64,000 bases of DNA from Microbulbifer okhotskensis. Its GTDB lineage: Bacteria > Pseudomonadota > Gammaproteobacteria > Pseudomonadales > Cellvibrionaceae. Made by a program: the position numbers and the translations under genes. Location: contig NZ_JALBWM010000001.1 of the NCBI RefSeq assembly GCF_023895975.1, forward strand, positions 49,034 through 113,033. The letters are read 5' to 3'. The notes beneath the pieces were generated by a model that was not told the DNA's origin, did not search any database, and saw only the letters and a list, made by a program, of their open reading frames with translations. The stretch's first letter is position 1; each line of letters starts with the position of its first letter. Shown here in pieces: positions 25,804 to 33,356 of this stretch.

Positions 25804-26950
25804 GCTGATAGCACGCAGTGCCGGGCTATTACTTCTGGGCCCACTGGTTGCTGTTGCTGCAGTGCTGCCCGAGGAGCGCGCGGATGTCATGTACCACGGC
25901 TACAGCGGCGGAGGGGTGACTATTGACGGGCCCTCGGTATTGGTGCGTAAAAATTTAGGCAACAGTCTCTCCCTGTCTGCGAATTATTATGTCGATATGA
26001 TCTCCGGTGCCTCCATTGATGTAGAGGCTACCGCGAGTGAATACTCTGAACAGCGAGATGAATTTTCCCTCGGCGCTGATTATCTAGTAGATAAAACGTC
26101 TATCAGCATTGGCTATACCAACAGCTCTGAAAATGATTATGAGGCGCAGACCCTCGCCTTCGGTATCAGTCAGGGGTTCTTCGGAGATCTCAGTACTATT
26201 GGCTTGCGAGTGAGCTACGGCAGTGACGATGTATTCCGTAACGGTGATGATAACTTTGCAGCGGAAGCGCAGCACCGCCGCTATTCCCTCAGTTGGAACC
26301 AGATTCTGACGCAAAAGCTGATTGCTGAGTTAAGCGTTGAAACCGTAGCCGATGAGGGTTTTCTCAATAATCCCTATCGCAGTGTAAGGTATCTTGACGC
26401 CGCTTCAGGGACCGGATTTAGCTATCAGGCGGAATTTTATCCCACCACCCGCAACAGCGATGCAATCTCTGTTCGGGCTAAATATCGATTGCCCTACCGC
26501 GCAGCGATCAAGGCTGAATATCGCCGCTATGCGGACAGCTGGGGTATCGCTGCGGATAATATGGAGTTTCGCTATACCCATCCCCTGAAGGAACAGGATG
26601 AGTGGATTTTGGAGGGGAAGATACGTTATTACCAGCAGAATAATGCTGATTTTTACAGTGATTTATTTCCCTATCTGAATGCCACCAGCTTCCGTGCCAG
26701 AGATAAGGAGTTGAGTAATTACACTACTCTGGCTTTGGGAATAGGCGTATCCTATGAGTTGCCGCAGCGTTGGTCTCTGTTAAATCGCAGGAATACAATC
26801 AACCTCTATTGGGATCATATCCTGTTTGATTATGAGGATTTTCTCGATGTGACCGTACATGGGGGTAGCACCTCTATCAACCCTGGCGCTGAACCTGCCT
26901 ATAGCTTTTCTGCCAATGTTATTCGCTTGTTCTGGTCGATGCGGCTCTAA
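25790..26950 (+). CDS. DUF3570 outer-membrane beta-barrel protein
   Basis: A protein of about 386 residues. I start at GTG 25790, preceded by GGAGGTGGAT and opening MAVTRLIARSAGLLLLG (signal peptide to ~24); a GTG at 25748 is in frame but lies deep inside DUF4266. The text VMYHGYSGGGVTIDGPSVL is the DUF3570 start, followed by many amphipathic strands (SLSANYYVDMIS, TSISIGYTNSSENDYEAQ) and a terminal FSANVIRLFWSMRL. It is predicted to be an outer-membrane barrel or channel and is the last gene of the plus arm. Confidence 0.9.
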   Translation: MAVTRLIARSAGLLLLGPLVAVAAVLPEERADVMYHGYSGGGVTIDGPSVLVRKNLGNSLSLSANYYVDMISGASIDVEATASEYSEQRDEFSLGADYLVDKTSISIGYTNSSENDYEAQTLAFGISQGFFGDLSTIGLRVSYGSDDVFRNGDDNFAAEAQHRRYSLSWNQILTQKLIAELSVETVADEGFLNNPYRSVRYLDAASGTGFSYQAEFYPTTRNSDAISVRAKYRLPYRAAIKAEYRRYADSWGIAADNMEFRYTHPLKEQDEWILEGKIRYYQQNNADFYSDLFPYLNATSFRARDKELSNYTTLALGIGVSYELPQRWSLLNRRNTINLYWDHILFDYEDFLDVTVHGGSTSINPGAEPAYSFSANVIRLFWSMRL

Positions 26951-27005
26951 AAAATAAAGCCGCATCGATAAAGAGCAGAATATGAAGTGATAGTAAGGTT
27001 TTCCC

Positions 27006-27030
27006 GGGCTGTAAACTGATACTACAGCCC
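27006..27030. terminator. Bidirectional hairpin between convergent genes
   Basis: A perfect 8-bp stem (GGGCTGTA with TACAGCCC) has a nine-base loop. It is followed by TTTACT on the plus strand and by GGGAAAACC on the minus strand. It lies between the DUF3570 and ABM stop codons and probably terminates both. Confidence 0.65.
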
Positions 27031-27034
27031 TTTA

Positions 27035-27334
27035 CTACATACTGTAGTCCCGCATAATTTCCCCAATACGAATTCTATAATCGGCAAATAGCCGATTTTT
27101 TCCCAACTCTTGTGCCTCGAGATGCTGCGGTTGGTTCTTCCAGGCTTTTATTGATGCTGCATCTCGCCAAAAAGATAGAGACAGAATTTTGTCTGGTTGC
27201 TTAAGGCTTTGAAACCTTTCGATGGAAATAAAACCGTCGAATTGATTTAGGTATTCTTTCAATTCTGCAGCTTTAGAGAGGTATTTTTCTCTCCCCGAAG
27301 ATTTTGGTACGATTTCAAATATCACTGCGAGCAC
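27035..27334 (-). CDS. Antibiotic biosynthesis monooxygenase (ABM) fold protein
   Basis: A 99-residue protein with the ABM ferredoxin-like fold: [17 protein letters not shown], then [25 protein letters not shown] in two strands, then the helix [10 protein letters not shown] and the basic end [12 protein letters not shown]. The family includes small cofactor-free monooxygenases and heme-degrading enzymes, so the substrate cannot be named. It starts with GTG and overlaps the end of the NIPSNAP gene by 20 bases, so the two are coupled. Confidence 0.85.
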   Translation of the reverse strand: MLAVIFEIVPKSSGREKYLSKAAELKEYLNQFDGFISIERFQSLKQPDKILSLSFWRDAASIKAWKNQPQHLEAQELGKNRLFADYRIRIGEIMRDYSM

Positions 27335-27671
27335 AGTGTTTCTCCGGGGTCATTTTCAGGTAGGTAGCAGGCACGGCAGTCAAAAAGGTGCGTCGCTCTT
27401 CGAGAATAAATTTTTCCCATTGAGCGAATTGGAAGTTTTTACGGCCTGCCGATGACGCTTTTAGTGTCTTTCGATACTGCTCATAGTGGGTCAAACTATC
27501 AAAGGTGATAATACCAAAAGCCTGATAGTTAGTGCCCTCATGGGGTAAGAAGTACCCAAGCAGCTGTCCTCCGCAGTCGGGAATTATCTTGCTCCAATTT
27601 TCGGCATACTGCCTGAAAGCATCAATCTTTAGCGCATCTATTTTGTATTCAATAAAGCAGGTGATCGTCAT
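27315..27671 (-). CDS. NIPSNAP family protein
   Basis: A 118-residue protein. The opening [25 protein letters not shown], the glycine turn [16 protein letters not shown] and [17 protein letters not shown] match the NIPSNAP fold, another small dimeric alpha/beta-barrel of the ABM superfamily. It forms an operon with the ABM gene (overlap 20 bases) and is divergent from the ArsR-type regulator at 27761. The pair is a recurrent regulated unit in marine gammaproteobacteria. The substrate is unknown. Confidence 0.85.
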   Translation of the reverse strand: MTITCFIEYKIDALKIDAFRQYAENWSKIIPDCGGQLLGYFLPHEGTNYQAFGIITFDSLTHYEQYRKTLKASSAGRKNFQFAQWEKFILEERRTFLTAVPATYLKMTPEKHCARSDI

Positions 27672-27760
27672 TCTATTTGCCTCAATTCATGATGTACTGG
27701 CATTCTAGTGCTTTCAGTTTCCTATACTTCGATGGGCAACGAACTGTTTGGATAGTACAT

Positions 27761-28453
27761 ATGGAACCTGATATCTCAGTGATATCCAGCCTTATCGGGG
27801 ATAGGGCGCGATCAAGAATATTAATGGCGCTGATGAGCGGGAAGGCGTTGACTGCAACTGAGTTAGCTTGTGAGGCAGAGATCAGTGCTCAAACGGCCAG
27901 TAATCACCTGTCCAAGTTGGTGGGTAGTAATTTATTGGTGGTGCGCAAGCAGGGCCGGCACAAGTACTTCCAGTTGGCGAACCATCAAGTTGCTGAAACT
28001 TTGGAGATGCTACTCAACCTGAGCAGCACTCTGGGGTCACAGAAGATTACTACCGGCCCAGCGGACCCCGATTTGAAGAAATCCCGTATCTGCTATGATC
28101 ACTTGGCGGGCGTTACCGGTGTGGCACTTTACGATGCGCTACTTGGCCAAGAAATGATTTCTGAGAATTCACAAAATATAACTTTAACTGAGCGGGGTGA
28201 ATTGTTCTTTCAGAAAAAAGGTGTAGCCGTAGATGAATTAAAAAAAGGTAAGCGCCCAATTTGTAAATCTTGCCTGGATTGGAGTGAGCGCAAAAGTCAT
28301 CTGGCTGGTAGTTTGGGGCAATGGATACTTGAAGATGCACTGGCAAAGCAGTGGGCGAGTCGGCGGCTGGATTCAAGGGTGATTACCTTCTCAAAAAGGG
28401 GGGTGTCACAATTTACCCGATGTTATCAAATTGAGCCTGGCAGCTTTCTCTAG
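27761..28453 (+). CDS. ArsR-type winged-helix regulator with C-terminal domain
   Basis: A 230-residue protein. I start at ATG 27761 (MEPDISVISSL) because the winged helix begins immediately. Residues 3-90 form an ArsR/SmtB helix-turn-helix (RARSRILMALMSGKALTAT, then SAQTASNHLSKL and the wing VRKQGRHKYFQLA). The long C-terminal part contains RICYDHLAGVTGVALYDALL and a KSCLDWSERKSHLAG motif, typical of the longer ArsR relatives next to NIPSNAP/ABM genes. Cys residues (CYDH, CKSC) may sense a ligand or redox state. It is divergent from NIPSNAP/ABM and is the likely regulator of that operon. Confidence 0.85.
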   Translation: MEPDISVISSLIGDRARSRILMALMSGKALTATELACEAEISAQTASNHLSKLVGSNLLVVRKQGRHKYFQLANHQVAETLEMLLNLSSTLGSQKITTGPADPDLKKSRICYDHLAGVTGVALYDALLGQEMISENSQNITLTERGELFFQKKGVAVDELKKGKRPICKSCLDWSERKSHLAGSLGQWILEDALAKQWASRRLDSRVITFSKRGVSQFTRCYQIEPGSFL

Positions 28454-28461
28454 ACCAGTTT

Positions 28462-29051
28462 TCAGTTCAAAATTAAACTAATGGATAGCCCGGATAACCA
28501 TACCAATTGTGCCCCATAGCTGAGGCGTTGATGAATGTCCGGATTACTTTTTTGTTGGTAGGCTTTTTTTAAAGTGTAAGTGAAATAAATTGTTGCAATT
28601 AGACAGATTTGCGCTAAACAACCTGAAGCCTATGGTAAAGTGGCTGCTAGATAGGCTCACGAGTGGAGCAATTAATAGAGACAGCATCATGAACATCCCC
28701 GCCCAGGAGTGCACTTTGCAGCTAAAACTCGGATTTTTTGTATAAGGGTCGGCGTCCATGGGGAAGTAACCTGCTATCCAGGTTCCAATACCGTGTACGA
28801 TAATTAAAAATCCAATAATTTTCAGTGCGATGGCAGTGTCGGCGACTTGGATTATATACAGGCCAAATACACAGAAGAAGACTCCCAAAGGATAGTTGTT
28901 GATGATGGGAGATAGCTTTTCGGTAGGGCTCCCGCTTGCGCCCAATTCGCTACAGAATTGCGTTGAATGGCTATAGCCGGTGTATTTAAATCCGGTTATA
29001 GCTATACCAATTACTATCCAGGAAAAAAATTATTCCAAAATAATCAAGCAT
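28462..29051 (-). pseudogene. DUF998 family membrane protein, frameshifted
   Basis: Three pieces in different frames add up to one DUF998 protein of about 196 residues. Piece 1 starts at ATG 29051 (MLDYFGII). A run of seven T bases on the coding strand (29023-29029) shifts it out of frame; six would restore SWIVIGIAITGFKYTGYSH and the family motif QFCSELGASGSP. The middle runs to about 28600 (GYFPMDADPYTKNPS, KVHSWAGMFMM). A second shift near GFRLF is needed to reach the C-terminus (ICLIATIYFTYTLKKAY, HQRLSYGAQLVWLSGLS), which ends at 28462. Only the middle piece would be called as a gene by software. It is either a true pseudogene or holds two homopolymer/indel errors. Confidence 0.8.
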
Positions 29052-29284
29052 TTTTCTGTGGACCGCTGAGTACATTACTGTGGAGAGTATCACCAGTATT
29101 TGGAGTGTTCAATTCTCTGTCTTCTAACGGTTGTCACATATAAGTTGAAACGCCAATCAATATTACACATTTTTCTTTGCTGGAAATAGGTACTTCTGTA
29201 CCTGCTTCTCGCGCTTTGCACACGAATTCAGGGTGAATATTAATTGTAGATCTATTATATTTTCCTATTGCAAGAAAGGGTTTG

Positions 29285-30685
29285 ATGGACAGTGATATGC
29301 ACAATAAAAATAGCTCGAAAAATTCTGTTTCCATGAACGCTCTATCCCTGGCTGCGCGATATGCCGAGGAATATGTCGCTGATATTCGTGATCGCCGGGT
29401 GAGTCCATCCCGTGTTGATTTAGACCAGCTGAAGCAATTCAACGCGGAATTGTCCCAGGCGGGGCAGAGCGCTGAAGACGTAATCGACAGTCTGCACCAC
29501 TATGGTTCTCCGGCGACGGTAGCGAGTACGGGCGGGCGTTATTTTGGTTTGGTGGTGGGGGGAGCAACGCCTGCCTCGATGGGAGCGGCGGTTCTGAATG
29601 CGGCCTGGGATCAGGTAGCGGTTTTGGAGGCGTCGGCGCCTTCGGCAATTCATCTGGAGCGTATCGCTGCGAATTGGGTATTGGAATTGTTGGCGCTGCC
29701 GTTAAAAAGCAGTGTCGGTTTTACTACCGGATCTTCGATGGCGAATATGGTCTGCTTGGCAGCTGCACGAAATTCACAATATCAAAAACTGGGCATCAAT
29801 CTTGCTGAGACCGGCCTGTCCGGAGCGCCAGCATTGCGTATTATTGTTTCGGAGCAGTCTCACGTTACCGTGTATAAAGCGCTGTCTATTTTGGGGATCG
29901 GTACGCAGCAATTGGTAAAAGCGCCCTGTGATGATCAGGGGAGGGTACGTGCAGACCGGTTTCCCACAATTGATGAGACCACCATTATCTGCTTGCAAGC
30001 GGGTAACGTGAATTCCGGCAGCTTCGATCCCTATGAGGAAATCATCCCTCTGGCGAGGGCCGTGGGCGCCTGGGTACATGTGGATGGCGCTTTTGGCTTG
30101 TGGGCAGCGGCCTCTCCTGCCAAGTTTTCTTTAACCTGCGGAGTACAACAGGCGGATTCCTGGGCGGTGGATGCGCACAAGTGGTTGAACACGCCTTACG
30201 ATTGCGGCCTGGCTATTTGTCGCGATGGGCATGCGGTACACACTGTGATGACCACCCAGGCTCCCTATTTACAGGCGGGTGTGCAGGTGCCACCCAAAGA
30301 TATGGTGCCGGAATTTTCCCGGCGTGCCAGGGGGGTAGAGGTCTGGGCTGCTATCCAGGAAATGGGGCCGGCGGGCATTGCGGCTATGATTGATCGATGC
30401 TGTACCCATGCTCAACATCTCTGTGAGGGTTTGGCAGAGCTGGGTTATGATATTCTTAACGACGTGGTATTAAACCAGGTGGTGGCCACTATCGGCTGTG
30501 AGGATGATGTACAAAAAATTGTCAGTGCGATTCAAGAAGAGGGGGTTTGTTGGTTCGGAACTACGGTTTGGCAGGGTAAAACCGCCGTGCGTCTCAGTGT
30601 TTCCTGCTGGGCCACAACAGGTGAGGATATTGCTCTCACCCTGGCGTCTATCCGCCGTGCAACTGAGAAAATCATAGTTAGCTGA
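29285..30685 (+). CDS. PLP-dependent group II decarboxylase/aminotransferase-like enzyme
   Basis: A 466-residue enzyme with a fold-type I PLP core. The cofactor lysine is Lys299 in VDAHKWLNTPYDCG; GFTTGSSMANMVCLAAAR binds the phosphate, and HVDGAFGLWAA holds the Asp that pairs with the pyridine nitrogen. Overall it matches the aromatic-L-amino-acid/glutamate decarboxylase family. Relatives act on tyrosine, tryptophan, DOPA, glutamate or diaminobutyrate, and I cannot tell which. AAAGGG precedes the ATG. No obvious partner gene flanks it. Confidence 0.88.
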   Translation: MDSDMHNKNSSKNSVSMNALSLAARYAEEYVADIRDRRVSPSRVDLDQLKQFNAELSQAGQSAEDVIDSLHHYGSPATVASTGGRYFGLVVGGATPASMGAAVLNAAWDQVAVLEASAPSAIHLERIAANWVLELLALPLKSSVGFTTGSSMANMVCLAAARNSQYQKLGINLAETGLSGAPALRIIVSEQSHVTVYKALSILGIGTQQLVKAPCDDQGRVRADRFPTIDETTIICLQAGNVNSGSFDPYEEIIPLARAVGAWVHVDGAFGLWAAASPAKFSLTCGVQQADSWAVDAHKWLNTPYDCGLAICRDGHAVHTVMTTQAPYLQAGVQVPPKDMVPEFSRRARGVEVWAAIQEMGPAGIAAMIDRCCTHAQHLCEGLAELGYDILNDVVLNQVVATIGCEDDVQKIVSAIQEEGVCWFGTTVWQGKTAVRLSVSCWATTGEDIALTLASIRRATEKIIVS

Positions 30686-30812
30686 CTCTCTATATGACAA
30701 GCGTCACTGCTGTAGGTGTATTGGCCTATGATATACCTGTTTGTCATTTTCCTTTTAAATTTGATCCCGTCTATTTCAGCGGTCGAGGCAGTCTATCCTT
30801 GATGAGATAAGT

Positions 30813-31163
30813 ATGGATCTGGTAATGATGAATGATTACCCGCGGGCCTTGGAAATTACTTTTGATGCGGTGAGGAATGTGGGGCTTGCCGCGGCTCTAC
30901 TCGGTGCTGCAGTAATTATTATAAAGGCGCCAACCCTTGCATTTAATCTGACTTGGCTGGTTTATGCCGAGGCACTGTTATTGGCAGGTTTATCCGTGTT
31001 ATTACAGTTGCTCAATCTCGTTGCATGGCTCTGGGCAATGAGCCGACAGGGTATGGGGAAATTATGCTTATTATTAGTGGGGAGCCTTTTTGTGATTTTG
31101 TTGATGCACTTTTATGTGGCTGTTGTTTCCAATGTCATCCAGGGAGTATCACTATTTCCTTAA
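30813..31163 (+). CDS. Small three-helix membrane protein, unrecognised
   Basis: A 116-residue protein with three hydrophobic segments: residues ~23-40 (VGLAAALLGAAVIIIKA), ~47-72 (WLVYAEALLLAGLSVLLQLL) and ~82-105 (LCLLLVGSLFVILLMHFYV). The only charged surfaces are short loops. The ATG at 30813 follows ATAAGT without a strong ribosome site. I do not recognise the family. It lies between the PLP enzyme and an alpha/beta hydrolase with independent spacing. Confidence 0.65.
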   Translation: MDLVMMNDYPRALEITFDAVRNVGLAAALLGAAVIIIKAPTLAFNLTWLVYAEALLLAGLSVLLQLLNLVAWLWAMSRQGMGKLCLLLVGSLFVILLMHFYVAVVSNVIQGVSLFP

Positions 31164-31336
31164 AATTAATAGATTTCTATTAATACATATTATTGAACTG
31201 CCCCATAAATTGGTAAATAACGAACAAAAGGATTAGTGTGGCAACAAGGTGTGCCGCCTGCCATAGATTGATATGAATATTTCACTGCCAATCATCGAAT
31301 GTAAGTAAAAGGAGCAGAGGAGGCTCGTACAAGAAA

Positions 31337-32281
31337 ATGACTTTTTGGTTGATTCTTATTCTTCTGCTGATCTTATTCTGGCTTTTATGGATGGTCCTTT
31401 GCAGCCCCGGTTTAGATCGTAATGAATTGTCACGATTTTCATTTAATCAGCTGACTCTACGCAATGGCTTCTCAGTAAATTACCGTGAAGTTGGGTCAGA
31501 GAATGGCCGTAAGATTTTGTGTCTACACGGTGGTGGTGATTCTCTGAGTACCTGGAATGCCTGGAATGTCAAAATGGGACAAAAGTACCATTTGATATTG
31601 GTGGATATGCCGGGACATGGGCTAACAGACCCGCTAGCAGAAGGCACCTATACGCCAAAGCATTTCGCTAATTTTATAGCTGAATTTGTCGAGGCTTTGC
31701 AGCTTGAGGATTTTGTTATTGTCGGCCATTCGTTTGGCGGTAATGGAGTCTTGCGTTATCTAACCGAGCACCCAGAGATTCCCAAGGCGGCGATTCTTAT
31801 ATCACCCTGTGGATATAAATGTGGTAAAGGCTTGGAAATGTCGAGAACGACGGCTCGTTTTGTTACAAACCACTGGGGGCGGTGGCTGGTTTCGCACCTG
31901 GGTAGCCGTGGTATCTTGCGAAAAATGCTGCGCTCCAAGTTTGTCTATGACCCTCAGGCACTACCGGAGGAAATGCTGGAGAGAATATATTTACTATCCC
32001 GTTACGAAAAAAATCGCGGTACAGTCATTAACCTGGTTGCTAATGCCACCCTTAACTTTCAGCCACTTTCCGGCCTGGAGAATATCAAGCTTCCCGTGCT
32101 GTTAATCTGGGGGGCTGAAGATCAGATTGTTCCATTGCAGATAGGGCAATACTTCTGCGAAAAATTACCGCGTGGGGAGTTAGTTGTGTATCAGAAAATA
32201 GGCCATCTGCCTCAAGTGGAAAATGCGGCGCAAAGTGCCACTGATGCAATGCAATTTCTTCATCGCGAAGGGTTGGAGTAG
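31337..32281 (+). CDS. Membrane-anchored alpha/beta hydrolase
   Basis: A 314-residue protein with an N-terminal membrane helix (residues 2-22) followed by an alpha/beta-hydrolase domain. The oxyanion-hole motif LHGGGDS is at ~63, the nucleophile elbow GHSFGG has Ser132, the acid is in IWGAEDQIVPL (~260) and the catalytic His is in IGHLPQVE (~293). The active site could face the periplasm. A ribosome site AAGGAGCAGAGGAGG region lies upstream. The substrate is unknown; esterase or C-C hydrolase activity is possible. Confidence 0.88.
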   Translation: MTFWLILILLLILFWLLWMVLCSPGLDRNELSRFSFNQLTLRNGFSVNYREVGSENGRKILCLHGGGDSLSTWNAWNVKMGQKYHLILVDMPGHGLTDPLAEGTYTPKHFANFIAEFVEALQLEDFVIVGHSFGGNGVLRYLTEHPEIPKAAILISPCGYKCGKGLEMSRTTARFVTNHWGRWLVSHLGSRGILRKMLRSKFVYDPQALPEEMLERIYLLSRYEKNRGTVINLVANATLNFQPLSGLENIKLPVLLIWGAEDQIVPLQIGQYFCEKLPRGELVVYQKIGHLPQVENAAQSATDAMQFLHREGLE

Positions 32282-32339
32282 CGCACTTAATATTGTGGCC
32301 CTTGTTTTTTTGGGGCAGGCTGCCTTACTAAGAAAAAAA

Positions 32340-32354
32340 GGCCGCAAAGCGGCC
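32340..32354 (-). terminator. Rho-independent terminator after the DUF2884 gene
   Basis: A perfect 6-bp GC stem (GGCCGC/GCGGCC) with a three-base loop. On the minus strand it is followed by seven T bases. It lies just after the minus-strand DUF2884 stop, so it terminates that gene. Confidence 0.85.
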
Positions 32355-32372
32355 GAGTTGGGGGGATGAAAA

Positions 32373-33149
32373 CTAGTCTAGTTCGACCAAGTCATAGCTA
32401 GCGAGTTCCGGCACTTGCTGATGTAAGTCCATTTCCAGCTGATTGATTGACTTCAATCGATTACATAATTGGTTGGTGGCGTACTCTATTTGCTCCGAAC
32501 GGTGCTCGACCATTCGCTCGGCTTCCTCAGTCGCTCGTTCCTGTATATCCTGGCCTCCAGTAAAGGTTGCTTTAAAAGCGTGCCAGGCAATAGTTCCTGC
32601 AGACTCCAAAGCCAAGCGTTCAATGCGTGGCTCAAACTCTTCGGCGATGGTGTTTTCTATGTAGTTGCCTATTTCCTAATCTCCCAGCTGGTAAATCTCA
32701 CCGTCGCGATTGAGGCGGTCTTCAGTACGCTGGATCAGATCGGCAGAAAACTGCTGGAGTTCCAGAATGTCTGGATGGTCTGGACCCGCGAGGGCGCTGA
32801 TGGCAATAGACAGCCCGTTCATGGCGATATCTACGGCTTCCAGGGTGATCACCAGGGTCTCTCGACCGACAATGTGTAACTGTTGACGGTATTCCTGCAA
32901 CAGCTGCTGTTGTTGGTTGTCGAGTGGCACTGAATCGCCATCAATGCGCAGTTGAGCGGGAGAATGAAAGGTCACCAGTTGCCGTTCCCGATCATCACCG
33001 CTTACGGTAAAGAAGTCTGTGCCCACCTGAACGGGGTGGTCCATGGATACGCTGCAATCTCCCGAATCGATATGGATGGAGTCGTGGGCCATAGCCTGGC
33101 CAGTGTAGCTAAGTCCAATCAGTGCTGAGAGTGCGAGTGGCTTCCACAT
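32373..33149 (-). pseudogene. DUF2884 (YggN-like) exported protein with one in-frame amber codon
   Basis: A single frame of 259 codons from ATG 33149 to a stop at 32373 is interrupted only by a TAG at 32676-32678. Before it are 157 residues: signal peptide (TGQAMA), GDCSVSMDHPVQV and the helical QQQQLLQEYRQQLH, ending NRDGEIYQLGD. After it the same frame resumes EIGNYIENTIAEEFEPRIE and runs to the end (WHAFKATFTGG, ELASYDLVELD). Both halves fit the DUF2884/YggN family of periplasmic proteins of unknown role. It is either a pseudogene from a single base change, a sequencing error or a readthrough gene. The intact terminator behind it suggests recent loss. Confidence 0.85.
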
Positions 33150-33356
33150 GTGCCGGTTTCCTGTTGGGTCTCTTTCCAGTGTGACGCAGTGACGTTGCTA
33201 CACAGATGCAGTTCGGTAAAAATATTTATGGCTGTTTTTTGACCAACCCATGAGTGTTGCCGGTTTTTTCCGGGAGGAGATACTTGTTCGACGTGGATGT
33301 TGCCGCAAGTATTCTGTATTTTTAGTGGATAACACACATTCAATTGAGGGGAATCA

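Noticed and set aside
32676..32678. Stop-codon reassignment in this organism
   Set aside because: TAG, TAA and TGA all end many intact genes in the window, so isolated in-frame stops are better explained by mutation or error.
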